The notes beneath the pieces are model-generated. The model was not told the DNA's origin, searched no databases, and saw only the letters and a program-made list of their open reading frames with translations. From CAMYLR01 sp039590215 (GTDB taxonomy: Bacteria > Gemmatimonadota > Gemmatimonadetes > JACCXV01 > JAHWKZ01): a stretch of DNA of 17,216 bases. This document shows positions 7,801 to 14,291 of this stretch, piece by piece. The stretch is taken from positions 1-17,216 of the forward strand of contig JBDHFX010000040.1 in NCBI GenBank assembly GCA_039590215.1, written 5' to 3'. Position 1 is the first letter of the stretch; every line of letters begins with the position of its first letter. A program made the translations under genes and the position numbers.

Positions 7801-8346
7801 GGCCTGCGCCGGGATGCCGTGGTCTTGGAGCTCGAGGAAGAATCGGTCCGGTCCAAAGGTTCGCGCCATTCGCTCCGCCCGTTCCTTTGCCCCGCGGTAA
7901 TTCTCACGGTCCAGCTCGGTCGCCACTTCTCCCTTTAGGCAGGCGCTCAAGCCGATCAAGCCACTCGCATGTTGGGCCAGCGTCTCGTGATCGATGCGCG
8001 GCTTGTAATAGAACCCCTCGAGGTAACCGATTGAGGAGAGCTTGACCAGGTTCTGCCAGCCGACATTGTCTTCGGCCAACAGCACGAGGTGGAAATAGCT
8101 TCCCGCGCGGCCACCGCGTTCACGACGGCTGCCCTCCGCGATGTAGGCCTCCATCCCGAGAATCGGTTTGATGTGATCGGCCTGCGCCGCTTGATAGAAC
8201 TCGACTGCCCCGAACAGGTTGCCGTGGTCGGTGAGCGCGACTGCCTCCATCCCCATTCTGTGCGTCGCGGCTACCAGCCGGTCGAGCCGGTTTGCGCCAT
8301 CGAGCAGTGAGTACTGCGAGTGAGTGTGGAGGTGGACGAATTTCAC
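4873..8346 (-). CDS. dnaE: DNA polymerase III subunit alpha, DnaE1 type with PHP domain
   Basis: This is the replicative polymerase catalytic subunit, 1157 residues, close to the usual DnaE1 length. The start is GTG 8346 (VKFVHLHTHSQYSLLDGAN), overlapping the upstream stop as GTGA. The open frame runs on to 8862 but that part is not DnaE. The PHP domain fills about residues 1-270 with a full-looking metal set: LHTH (6-9), TDH (39-41), Glu66, His86, Cys136 and NDVH (203-206). The polymerase core has GPGRGSAAGS (354-363), catalytic PDIDID (395-400) and the third Asp in KIDLLGLRT (about 551-559). Later come the tandem helix-hairpin-helix region and an OB fold (TVTLTGVVTAVRGL, about 990-1080). 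The stop overlaps accA, giving the familiar dnaE-accA pair inside a long operon. Confidence 0.97.
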   Translation of the reverse strand: MKFVHLHTHSQYSLLDGANRLDRLVAATHRMGMEAVALTDHGNLFGAVEFYQAAQADHIKPILGMEAYIAEGSRRERGGRAGSYFHLVLLAEDNVGWQNLVKLSSIGYLEGFYYKPRIDHETLAQHASGLIGLSACLKGEVATELDRENYRGAKERAERMARTFGPDRFFLELQDHGIPAQAKVNTGVLELATELGLPLVATNDVHYERRTDASSHDVLLCIQTGKLVDQEDRMRFYSDEFYLKSPEEMASQFGAHPEALENTAWVADRCNVDLDFDRVLLPAFPLAEGHANLEELLESQARAGLEERYEPVPPEARERFDYELDVIQRTGYAGYFLIVADFIAYARKQGIAVGPGRGSAAGSLIAYCLGITNIEPLRYGLLFERFLNPERISMPDIDIDFRDDRRGEIIDYVKQKYGDQSVAQIITFGTMKSKAAVRDVARVLQLPLSEADRLAKMIPNAPGSPQPLRIEEAIEQVPEIAQEYKSNDRVRRLLDDAQALQGLARHASVHAAGIVIAPDQLVNYVPLYRSEKKELTTQWDMNSIEKVGLLKIDLLGLRTLTVIDDAVEMVAEQTGGRIDIERLSLDDALPYEMLGRGQTDGVFQFESSLATDICQRMKPDRFEDLIAINALIRPGPLDTGMTERYIRRKRGEESVDAYHADIEDLLADTYGVITYQEQVMQIANRLAGFSLAEADILRKAMGKKIQSLIDEQLGRFRHGALERGYPEKVVDRLVTDIATFGRYGFNKSHSAAYALLSYQTAYLKAHHPQEFMAALLSNEMGNSDKVVRYIDACRSMGIEILGPDVNESGYAFTKVDRGLRFGLGAIKNVGRGAIESIIAARQKKGPFSDLYELAERVDLRQANKRVLESLVLAGACDALAGHRAQQITVLDLAIGHGQRKAHERARGQFTLFGGATGEADSTLPPLPDVDPWQPGERLRQEKEVLGFYISGHPLDKVRAQLAVLDHQTAAGLADEPHGRTVTLTGVVTAVRGLRDKRGKDMAFFTLEDYTGTVEVITFSSIYEVSRALIHSDTPLLVSGRLDRRDDEAGKVIADSITPLSEAGHASDHRLIVRVPPDKCDPSTLAEVRSLLVRNSGSMPVRLNVDTGACNAVLSTGISVAPSNGLLEPLTALLGADNVRLEASTPVSQGNGGRGREA

Positions 8347-9353
8347 GCCGCTTCGTCCGCGCAGCGGAACGTCTCGAAGATCTGCTCCAGTTGGATCAAG
8401 AACGGGTACTTTGGCCGATCCGGTGCGTAGAGATGACCATCGAGCAGAACCAGCCGATCGTTGCAGGCTAAGCCGTAGGTGAGAAAAACACCGGCTGTGA
8501 CGTCGGATCGGTTCTCCCACACGCCCTGAAGCCGTATCGCCGGTTGGCCGGCCAGGAGGGATGTGATCGCTATCAGGCGTGGGCTGGCGCCGGTTGTATC
8601 CGGCCGCATCGCAATCGAGTCGCCTGGAAAGATCGCGTGCCCCCACGCCTCCCTCACCGCGAGCACGGTGTCGGGGTCGATCTGCGCCGGTAGCGGTACC
8701 CAGTGGATCGACACAACCCGCCGCGGCTCGAGGTTGAACCAGGTGCGGGTGTCGGGCGGGGCCGACGCTTGTGCCGGGCGATAGACGCGTGGAAGCACGA
8801 TCGACAGCCCCAGGTCTTCGGCCATTTGATGCGCCAACGAGGAATCCGGGCCGCTGGCCCACATTCGATTGACATGATAGTCGACAAAGTCCTGGTGGAT
8901 GACCTCATACAACGAGTCCAGTTCTTTGTGCACCAGGGCCGAGGTCGCGGCGGGGGTGTCCGCTCCGAGGACGTGGATCGTCTGGTTGCGGGCCCACTTG
9001 TCGCGTACCTCCTCGACCACCTCACCGTTTGCCGGCACGTCAACCAACTCGGGCAACAACAGTGCGTCGCGAGTCGCTTCGATCACCACCAACCGCTTCC
9101 ATTTCGTGAAATCGCCGATCGCTTCGGGGGTGGTGAACGTGACTTCGAAAACGGACTCGTGCCGGGTGGTCAAGACGGTGCGCTCGAAGCTCCTGCGAAT
9201 CGGGTCGTTCAGACTCGATTCGAGTGCCTCGGGAATGACGACGATAATCGCGTTGTCGGAACCAAACGCCGGTCCTTTGCCACAGCCCGTCGAAGCGATG
9301 ATCGCTACCGACGCGACCGCGAGAGTGGTCACTGTGGAACGAATAAATGACAT
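8343..9353 (-). CDS. DUF4837-family lipoprotein
   Basis: The predicted 336-residue product starts at ATG 9353 with a clear signal sequence and lipobox ending in ASTGC (Cys24). An in-frame GTG at 9368 would only lengthen the n-region by five residues. The C-terminal part, QGVWENRSDVTAGVFLTYGL followed by ...GHLYAPDRPKYPFLIQLEQI, resembles the end of DUF4837 proteins (a G-W-E/G-P-F-Y pattern, then VYAP.KKR..R.LE). That family is known mainly from Bacteroidota and relatives and has no settled function. An early segment, NAIIVVIPEALESSLNDPIR, also fits. Its stop overlaps the dnaE start (GTGA), so an envelope lipoprotein is translationally coupled to the replicative polymerase. The region upstream holds an A8 tract on this strand and a possible -10 box TATCTT (9400-9405). 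Confidence 0.8.
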   Translation of the reverse strand: MSFIRSTVTTLAVASVAIIASTGCGKGPAFGSDNAIIVVIPEALESSLNDPIRRSFERTVLTTRHESVFEVTFTTPEAIGDFTKWKRLVVIEATRDALLLPELVDVPANGEVVEEVRDKWARNQTIHVLGADTPAATSALVHKELDSLYEVIHQDFVDYHVNRMWASGPDSSLAHQMAEDLGLSIVLPRVYRPAQASAPPDTRTWFNLEPRRVVSIHWVPLPAQIDPDTVLAVREAWGHAIFPGDSIAMRPDTTGASPRLIAITSLLAGQPAIRLQGVWENRSDVTAGVFLTYGLACNDRLVLLDGHLYAPDRPKYPFLIQLEQIFETFRCADEAA

Positions 9354-9432
9354 CACGGGGAGAATCACTGCTGGGCGTTTTTTTTAGCGCGTCGAAGCCA
9401 AGATAACACCCACGGATGAAGCCGACCGGCGG

Positions 9433-9936
9433 TCATGAAAACATAGCCCCAGGCCCCTCGGGCCACGTCGTTTGTCGCAATCCCTCATACACGACGATAC
9501 CGACTGCGATGGCGAGGTTGATCGATCGCGCGCGCGCATCCATCGGTATCAACAAACAACGGTTCGGGTGTGCGCTGTGGAGATCGGGAGGAAGCCCAAC
9601 CGTCTCGGCGCCGAAGAACAGGTAGTCACCACGCCGAAAGGTAGCCTCCGTGTACGGCGCCCCGTGGTGTGCGGCTGTGTACCAGCATCTTTCCTCGTCG
9701 GGATCGGCGGTTCGAAGAAAAGCAGCCAGGTCGTCGTACACCGACCACTTCAGATCCGGCCAGTAGTCCAGCCCCGCGCGCCTTCTTCGTCGATCGTCGA
9801 TCGAGAAACCGAGCGGGCCGACGAGGTGGAGCATCGCGCCGGCGGCCACGCAAAGCCGGCCGATCGTGCCGGTGTTCTGAGGAATCCTGGGCTCCACGAG
9901 CACGACGTGAAAGGTGGGATCGAGGTCCGCTGACAC
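9433..9936 (-). CDS. trmL: tRNA (cytidine(34)-2'-O)-methyltransferase, TrmL-like SPOUT enzyme
   Basis: The protein has 167 residues, close to the family length of about 155, and is predicted to methylate the ribose of the wobble base of certain tRNA-Leu in the cytoplasm using SAM. It has the SPOUT knot motifs in order: FHVVLVEPRIPQNTGTIGR (9-27), HLVGPLGFSIDD (37-48), GDYLFFGAETVGLP (103-116, with Glu111), and IPMDARARSINLAIAVGIVV (130-149) followed by YEGLRQ. The usual RSLNLSNAV is slightly altered to RSINLAIAV. The start is GTG 9936; I see no ATG in a suitable place and no Shine-Dalgarno, but a TAGATT box lies eight bases upstream. It heads the minus-strand run, separated from the DUF4837 gene by about 80 bases, and diverges from the SH3 gene. 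Confidence 0.92.
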   Translation of the reverse strand: MSADLDPTFHVVLVEPRIPQNTGTIGRLCVAAGAMLHLVGPLGFSIDDRRRRRAGLDYWPDLKWSVYDDLAAFLRTADPDEERCWYTAAHHGAPYTEATFRRGDYLFFGAETVGLPPDLHSAHPNRCLLIPMDARARSINLAIAVGIVVYEGLRQTTWPEGPGAMFS

Positions 9937-9944
9937 AGTCCCAG

Positions 9945-9950
9945 AATCTA
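9945..9950 (-). promoter_or_regulatory. trmL: Possible -10 box for trmL
   Basis: On the minus strand TAGATT ends eight bases before the GTG start of trmL, which has no ribosome binding site. No good -35 box lies at the normal spacing. If real, the transcript would be leaderless or nearly so. Weak evidence. Confidence 0.25.
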
Positions 9951-9989
9951 AGAGATGACGGCGCGGTGCCTACGCCGGGCTGGGGCGGC

Positions 9990-10018
9990 TTGACAAGCGC
10001 CTCGGGGGACCGAAGAAT
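9990..10018 (+). promoter_or_regulatory. Candidate sigma70-type promoter of the SH3 gene
   Basis: A perfect TTGACA (9990-9995) is followed after 17 bases by AAGAAT (10013-10018), which matches four of six -10 positions. Transcription would begin at about the A of ATG 10025, so the mRNA would be leaderless. The absence of any Shine-Dalgarno before that ATG agrees with this. Confidence 0.4.
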
Positions 10019-10024
10019 GGTCTT

Positions 10025-11020
10025 ATGAGGCGGTCTTGGAAGACAATCGCCCCGTGGGCGACGATCAGCTTGTTGGTTACGGTGGTCGCGGCGGGCCCCA
10101 GCCAGCAGGTCGAGGTGGTCGTCGAGCGCACCGAGCTGAAGTGGAGCAGCACCGGGCGAGTGCTGGGTCACCTGAATCGTGGGGCTCCACTCGAGCGACT
10201 CGGTGGCCGAGGGGGTTGGATGCGCGTTCGCGTCCACGGGTGGATGTGGCGGCCGTCGCTCGCCCGAAGTGGTGACCAGTATCGCGTGACTCCGGGTCGC
10301 GAGAACGTTCGGGCTGGGCCCAACGGTAAGATCTTGGGGTCGCTTGTCCGCGGCGTTGAAGTGCGCCGCGCCGGTACGCAGGGGCGATGGTTCGAGATCG
10401 AGATGATCGGTTGGTTGCCCAATTCAGCGGTGCGCGAGGTAACGGTGGCTGAACCCGCAGGGGTGGAGGGCCCAACCGGCGGCGAGTCGGCGCCGCCCAC
10501 CGGGAGCACGACACCTGGTACTCGTCGCGGCACGATCGGCCAATTGGCTGAATCGGTTGGGATGCGCGAAGAGCCGGGCGGTTCGGAGATCGCGACGTTG
10601 CCCAAAGGGTTGAATCTGGCGGCGCTCGAGACCCGTGGTGACTGGACCCGGGTACGCGTTGAAGGTTGGGTTCCGACCGGCGTCGTCGAGACCGGCTCCG
10701 ACGCCGATGCTACACTGGCGGCTGTCGCGCTCGCTCCGGAGGAGTTCACCGGCCATCGGGTGACATGGACGCTCGAACACATCGCGCTTCAGACGGCCGA
10801 TGAGTGGCGGACCGACTTCGAGCGCGGCGAGCTCTACGACCTGACTCGATCGCCGAGCGGCGACCGCCAGTATGTGTACATCGTGGTCCCGTCAACGCTG
10901 AAGGACGATTTCGAGCAACTGGCGCCGTTCCAGACGATTCGGGTCGAGGGTACGGTGCGCACCGGACGCAGCGCCTTGACCGGAAATCCGATCGTCGTCG
11001 CTGAGCGAATCATGCCGTGA
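10025..11020 (+). CDS. Secreted protein with three SH3-like (SH3b) domains
   Basis: The 331-residue product has an N-terminal signal sequence (MRRSWKT then a hydrophobic run, probable cleavage near residues 22-25) and should act in the periplasm or outside. It holds three bacterial SH3 repeats at about 29-79, 86-137 and 169-221. Each has the N-R-x-G/P start, a G-x-L-x-x-G middle and the final W-x-x-V/I-x-x-x-GW strand: HGWMW, IGWLP and EGWVP. A Pro/Gly/Thr-rich linker (about 143-168) separates repeats two and three. The last 90 residues (TGHRVTWTLEHIALQTADEW onward) look like a beta-rich OB-type domain. SH3b repeats commonly bind peptidoglycan peptides, so cell-wall binding is likely, but no catalytic domain is present. 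The stop overlaps the next gene as GTGA. Confidence 0.85.
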   Translation: MRRSWKTIAPWATISLLVTVVAAGPSQQVEVVVERTELKWSSTGRVLGHLNRGAPLERLGGRGGWMRVRVHGWMWRPSLARSGDQYRVTPGRENVRAGPNGKILGSLVRGVEVRRAGTQGRWFEIEMIGWLPNSAVREVTVAEPAGVEGPTGGESAPPTGSTTPGTRRGTIGQLAESVGMREEPGGSEIATLPKGLNLAALETRGDWTRVRVEGWVPTGVVETGSDADATLAAVALAPEEFTGHRVTWTLEHIALQTADEWRTDFERGELYDLTRSPSGDRQYVYIVVPSTLKDDFEQLAPFQTIRVEGTVRTGRSALTGNPIVVAERIMP

Positions 11021-11442
11021 CCGCTTGGACACGCCGCAACGACCACCTGGTCATCACGCTTACGAGGGGGACGCCGGTCCTCGACGGCATCGCGGACGCC
11101 ATCCGCGAAGCCGAGGTCGTGAGCGGCGCGCTGATGGGCATAGGGGCGATCGAGTCGCCGCGGCTGGCGTGGTTTGATCGTTACGAAAAGCATTATCGCG
11201 AGCGGACGTTCGAGGGCGTCTGGGAGATCGCCAGCCTGATTGGCAACGTCGCCCAGTTTGAGGACGACATCCGCCTCCACTGCCACATGGTGGTTTCGGA
11301 CCGTGACTGTCAAACGCGCGGCGGCCACTTGACGGCCGGGGTCGTCGGCGTCACGTGCGAGATCACGGTCGTGTCCTATATCGACCCGTTGATGCGCTCG
11401 ATGGATCCGGAGTGCGCCCTGCCGCTGTTGGACCTGTCCTAG
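11017..11442 (+). CDS. PPC/DUF296-domain protein
   Basis: This 141-residue protein is a stand-alone PPC (plants and prokaryotes conserved, DUF296) domain. The diagnostic part is RLHCHMVVSDRDCQTRGGHL (about 86-105), with His88, His90 and His104 in the H-x-H...GGH pattern, followed by AGVVGVTCEITV. The N-terminal half has the usual GTPVLDGIADAIREAEV and SGALMGIGAIESPRL strands. Prokaryotic PPC proteins form trimers and bind a metal or small ligand through these His residues. In plants the domain accompanies AT-hooks, but no AT-hook is present here, so direct DNA binding is not implied. The start is GTG 11017, overlapping the SH3 gene stop. Its own TAG stop shares CTAG (11439-11442) with the convergent lipoprotein gene. 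Confidence 0.88.
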   Translation: MTAWTRRNDHLVITLTRGTPVLDGIADAIREAEVVSGALMGIGAIESPRLAWFDRYEKHYRERTFEGVWEIASLIGNVAQFEDDIRLHCHMVVSDRDCQTRGGHLTAGVVGVTCEITVVSYIDPLMRSMDPECALPLLDLS

Positions 11443-11942
11443 TCCCAGGCCGTGCCGATCGCGGTACGGGCTTCTCTTAACACACGCGGAGCGTCGTCGG
11501 GCAGATCCTGATAAGCCCACGGCGAGATGGTGATCGCCGCCTGATCAGGCTCCTTCTCGAACACGACCACACGGGCCTGCTTGGTGATCTTCCAGCCGGG
11601 CAGGTTTTCCTCGTAGAACGCCGTCACCTGATCCCATGTATCGAACGTGAACGCCTGTACCCAGTGACTGGATCGCGGATTCGGATGCCTCACGTACACG
11701 GTGGCATTGGGGTACGGCGGGATACCGGCGGCCAGCTCGGCGGGTGGCATTGGTTGCCCGTTGGGGACGGCGGGAGGCAGGGTGTCGGCGTTCACCGGGG
11801 GGCGGGCCCGGGGCACCCTCAGGGTGCGCCTGTCCCGGCCCATGTCCGGGTTCTCCACTTCGCCGCAGCCGAGCGCCAACGCGGCCGGCAACAGGATCTT
11901 GAGACCGTGAGCTAGAAGTCTTCGACTGTAAACGAGGCCCAC
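11439..11942 (-). CDS. Small lipoprotein of unknown function
   Basis: I do not recognise this family. The 167-residue product has a basic N terminus and lipobox LALGC with Cys26, so it is a predicted lipoprotein. A proline-rich linker (about 42-75) leads to a small domain with AGIPPYPNATVYVR, then FTFDTWDQVTAFYEENLPGW and a VVVFEKEPDQAAITISPW strand. The pattern of a PYPNA segment, then D-x-x-x-V-x-x-F-Y and GW, recurs in small secreted proteins of unknown role, where a helix packs on a sheet. The start is GTG 11942, 31 bases inside the end of the upstream gene; no ATG alternative leaves a usable signal sequence. Both stops at the 3' side share the CTAG with the PPC gene, so the two genes converge with no spacer. 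Confidence 0.75.
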   Translation of the reverse strand: MGLVYSRRLLAHGLKILLPAALALGCGEVENPDMGRDRRTLRVPRARPPVNADTLPPAVPNGQPMPPAELAAGIPPYPNATVYVRHPNPRSSHWVQAFTFDTWDQVTAFYEENLPGWKITKQARVVVFEKEPDQAAITISPWAYQDLPDDAPRVLREARTAIGTAWD

Positions 11943-12814
11943 TTCTCGACGGTCTGGTCCTTTAATGATTCAAACTGACCACCGGCTAGACGGATCTCCC
12001 AGCGCTTCAACTCGCCAGACTTTGGGTGCCAGCTGTAAAAGGCGATGTCGAACACGCTGGCTTCATCGCTCCGGACCCTGGGTGGCGTGACCGAGTTCCG
12101 AACGCGGTCGGGGATCTTGCCGTACAGCAGCGCGTTGCCGCCCTCGGTGTCGAATCGCCGAAGACCCTGGGGGATTTCATCGATGGACTCTAGAACTCGG
12201 ACCAGGTTGAGTTCGGCGAACGTCAGCGAATCGACGCTGGCGGGCGTGTAGCGGTAATCGAAGTTGTAGAACACTTCGACCACGAAACGGCCCAGCTTGA
12301 GCGCCTCTTCCGCGGAAGCGGGCGCGACTTCCTCGCGATCGAGCAGTGCGTTCACGGCGTCGACATAAGCGTTTGACATCTCTTGTTGGAAAGCTGCCGG
12401 ATCGACGCGATTGACGAGCGGCCAGGCGCGACTCGATTCCCCAACCACGAACAGCGCTTGAAACAGGTCGCCCTCAGTGGTGACGCTGTACAGCGTCACC
12501 CCGCCCAGCGCCGGGTTGATGATTCGTCCCAGGATCTGGATCTCGCGGTAGAAGCCACCCGGGGTCGGAGTGGGGAGCGCGATCTGCCCGGCATCGGGTG
12601 GCGTGTTGCGGAGGAACTGCCGCATCAGGCGCTCGTATTGTGGCCACCACAACGTAAATGCAGACTGCCGGACGATCTGGGTCTGCGCTACAGGTGTGAC
12701 TGGTTCGACGTCCTGGGCCCGCAGCCCAGCCGCCCCAAAGAGGGACAGCCCGACCAGGGCAGCCAGCGGACCTCGCCGCCGACGGGGACGATGACGTAGG
12801 AGTTGTCTAGACAT
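11912..12814 (-). CDS. Secreted protein of unknown function
   Basis: I do not recognise this family. I chose ATG 12814, giving 300 residues and a typical signal peptide: MSRQLLRHRPRRRRGPLAAL, a hydrophobic core, then GLRAQ with probable signal peptidase I cleavage before Gln-Asp. The open frame runs 29 codons further to 12901, but those codons overlap the lysA side and would bury the signal peptide. The mature part starts with a QSAFTLWWPQYERLMRQFL helix, has a proline-rich LPTPTPGG, and ends in the strands FDIAFYSWHPKSGELKRWEI and KWASFTVEDF. No catalytic motif is visible. It shares 31 bases with the lipoprotein gene behind it, so the two are probably co-translated and may form an envelope pair. 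Confidence 0.75.
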   Translation of the reverse strand: MSRQLLRHRPRRRRGPLAALVGLSLFGAAGLRAQDVEPVTPVAQTQIVRQSAFTLWWPQYERLMRQFLRNTPPDAGQIALPTPTPGGFYREIQILGRIINPALGGVTLYSVTTEGDLFQALFVVGESSRAWPLVNRVDPAAFQQEMSNAYVDAVNALLDREEVAPASAEEALKLGRFVVEVFYNFDYRYTPASVDSLTFAELNLVRVLESIDEIPQGLRRFDTEGGNALLYGKIPDRVRNSVTPPRVRSDEASVFDIAFYSWHPKSGELKRWEIRLAGGQFESLKDQTVEKWASFTVEDF

Positions 12815-12824
12815 CCAACCATTC

Positions 12825-12854
12825 AATTTACCCGTCGATTCGTGGCGAGGGCAA
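12825..12854 (-). promoter_or_regulatory. Possible promoter of the secreted-protein gene
   Basis: On the minus strand TTGCCC (12849-12854) is followed after 18 bases by TAAATT (12825-12830), which ends ten bases before ATG 12814. This is in the 85-bp gap between two divergent genes. It would again give a leaderless or very short leader. Moderate match only. Confidence 0.3.
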
Positions 12855-12899
12855 CCGACCCCATTGCCGGCCCAAGAGCCAACCGCAAACTTGGTCGTC

Positions 12900-14156
12900 A
12901 TGTCAACCCCCTTCGATTACACCGACGGCCAGCTCGGCGTCGACGGCGTATCGCTGGCCGACGTGGCCTCCGAGTTCGGCACCCCGCTCTATGTCTATCA
13001 TCGTCCTACCATCAGCGCGCGGCTGGCCGCGGTCCGGGAGGCGTTTGGCGGCTATCCGACGCGGGTGTGCTACTCGGTCAAGGCAAACCCGAACCTGCGG
13101 TTGTTAAAGTGGCTCAATTCTCGGGAAGTTGGCTTCGATGTCGTCTCGGGCGGCGAGTTCGAGCGGGTAGTGATCGCCGGCGTGGCTGCCGAAAGGGTGG
13201 TTTTCGCCGGTGTCGGGAAGACAAACGCCGAGCTCGAGCGGGCGGTGGCATCGGAGCTATGGATGATCACACTGGAGTCGGTCGAGGAGGCGGAGGCGGT
13301 GACACGGCTGGCAAACGCTTTGGGGCGATCGGCGGTGCCGGTGGCGTTGCGGATCAACCCCGATGTCGATGCGCTCACGCACCCGCACATCACGACCGGC
13401 CGAGGGATGGACAAGTTCGGTCTCATCCCAAGCGAGTTCGCGGACGCTCTGGATCGGGTAGTAAACCGTCCGGAGGTCGAGCTGGTGGGGTTACACATGC
13501 ACCTCGGGAGTCAGATAACCGACATGCGACCCTACGAACAGGGGTTGCAGGAGGTCGTTCGATGCGCTCAGCGAGCGCGAGACATGGGGGCCCCGCTGAA
13601 ATGGATCAATGCGGGGGGCGGCTTCGGGATCTCGTACGACGGTGAGCCGGTGCCTGCTGCAGCTGATTTTGCGGCCGCGATCGTACCCACGATCCGCGCT
13701 ACGGGGGTCGAGCTCGTGCTCGAGCTGGGCCGCTTCCTGGTGGGTCCGGCGGGTTGCTTGCTGACCAAGGTGCTGTACAACAAACCACGTCCCGATCGCC
13801 GGTTGGCGATCGTCGATGGCGGAATGACCACGCTCTTGCGGCCCGCCTTGTATGGCGCCGAGCACCGCGTGTGGCCGGTGGAAGAGCACGACGGCGCGCT
13901 GGAGCTGACCGATGTCGGTGGCCCGATTTGCGAGTCGACGGATTACCTGGCCCGGAGCCGCCCGCTACCACCGCTTAGTTCGGGAGCCATGCTGGCGGTC
14001 CTCGACGCGGGGGGCTACGGGATGTCGATGGCCAGCCACTACAACTCCCACCCTTGCCCGGCCGAGGTGTGGATCACCGAAGACGGTGAGGTCGAGTTGA
14101 TCCGTCGCCGGGAAACGATCGAAGACCTGCTGGCGATCGAAATGGAGGCTTTGTAG
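12900..14156 (+). CDS. lysA: Diaminopimelate decarboxylase
   Basis: LysA removes CO2 from meso-diaminopimelate to give lysine, the last step of lysine synthesis in the cytoplasm. The 418-residue length is normal for this PLP enzyme. The PLP lysine is Lys61 in RVCYSVKANPN. Other landmarks are HMHLGSQI near residue 199, INAGGGFGISY, ELGRFLVGPAG (275-285), GPICESTDYLA with Cys344-Glu345, and DAGGYGMSMASHYNSHPCPA. Two positions differ from the usual pattern: EPGR is ELGR and the RP of NSRPRPAEV is CP. I chose ATG 12900; an earlier in-frame TTG at 12864 lies in the divergent promoter gap and adds 12 residues unlike the family. The beta-propeller gene follows 135 bases downstream. Confidence 0.95.
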   Translation: MSTPFDYTDGQLGVDGVSLADVASEFGTPLYVYHRPTISARLAAVREAFGGYPTRVCYSVKANPNLRLLKWLNSREVGFDVVSGGEFERVVIAGVAAERVVFAGVGKTNAELERAVASELWMITLESVEEAEAVTRLANALGRSAVPVALRINPDVDALTHPHITTGRGMDKFGLIPSEFADALDRVVNRPEVELVGLHMHLGSQITDMRPYEQGLQEVVRCAQRARDMGAPLKWINAGGGFGISYDGEPVPAAADFAAAIVPTIRATGVELVLELGRFLVGPAGCLLTKVLYNKPRPDRRLAIVDGGMTTLLRPALYGAEHRVWPVEEHDGALELTDVGGPICESTDYLARSRPLPPLSSGAMLAVLDAGGYGMSMASHYNSHPCPAEVWITEDGEVELIRRRETIEDLLAIEMEAL

Positions 14157-14165
14157 ATGGTCCGA

Positions 14166-14196
14166 TTGAATCCGTTTCTCAGCCCGTCCGTATACC
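14166..14196 (+). promoter_or_regulatory. Weak candidate promoter in the 135-bp leader before the beta-propeller gene
   Basis: TTGAAT (14166-14171) and TATACC (14191-14196) are separated by 19 bases in the gap after lysA. The spacing is long and the -10 match is moderate. The gap suggests that the propeller gene has its own promoter, but this site is tentative. Confidence 0.2.
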
Positions 14197-14279
14197 AGTA
14201 TGGGATCACGCCCCGGTGGTCGAGGGGAACGACACGCGTAGTATTAAGGGAGATCGAATTCGCGCCGACGCACGATCAT

Positions 14280-14285
14280 GGAGGA
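14280..14285 (+). promoter_or_regulatory. Ribosome binding site fixing the start at ATG 14292
   Basis: GGAGGA lies six bases before ATG 14292. It decides between this start and a frame that is open from the end of lysA (14157), because only 14292 places a signal sequence at the N terminus. Confidence 0.75.
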
Positions 14286-14291
14286 ACATCG

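Noticed and set aside
8347..8862. Open upstream extension of the dnaE frame (172 extra codons)
   Set aside because: It lies over the DUF4837 gene in another frame, is unlike any DnaE, and the GTG at 8346 gives the standard PHP N terminus in a GTGA overlap.
9378..9385. T8 tract as an intrinsic terminator
   Set aside because: No stable hairpin precedes it on the plus strand, and no plus-strand gene ends there. On the minus strand it is an A8 tract before DUF4837.
12864..12899. TTG start for lysA
   Set aside because: It adds 12 residues unlike LysA and covers the divergent promoter gap.
12803..13645. 280-codon plus-strand open frame over lysA
   Set aside because: Arg/Gly-rich shadow of lysA in another frame; lysA is certain from its motifs.
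14157..14291. Longer start for the beta-propeller gene directly after lysA
   Set aside because: It would bury the lipoprotein signal sequence; ATG 14292 has a good GGAGGA.
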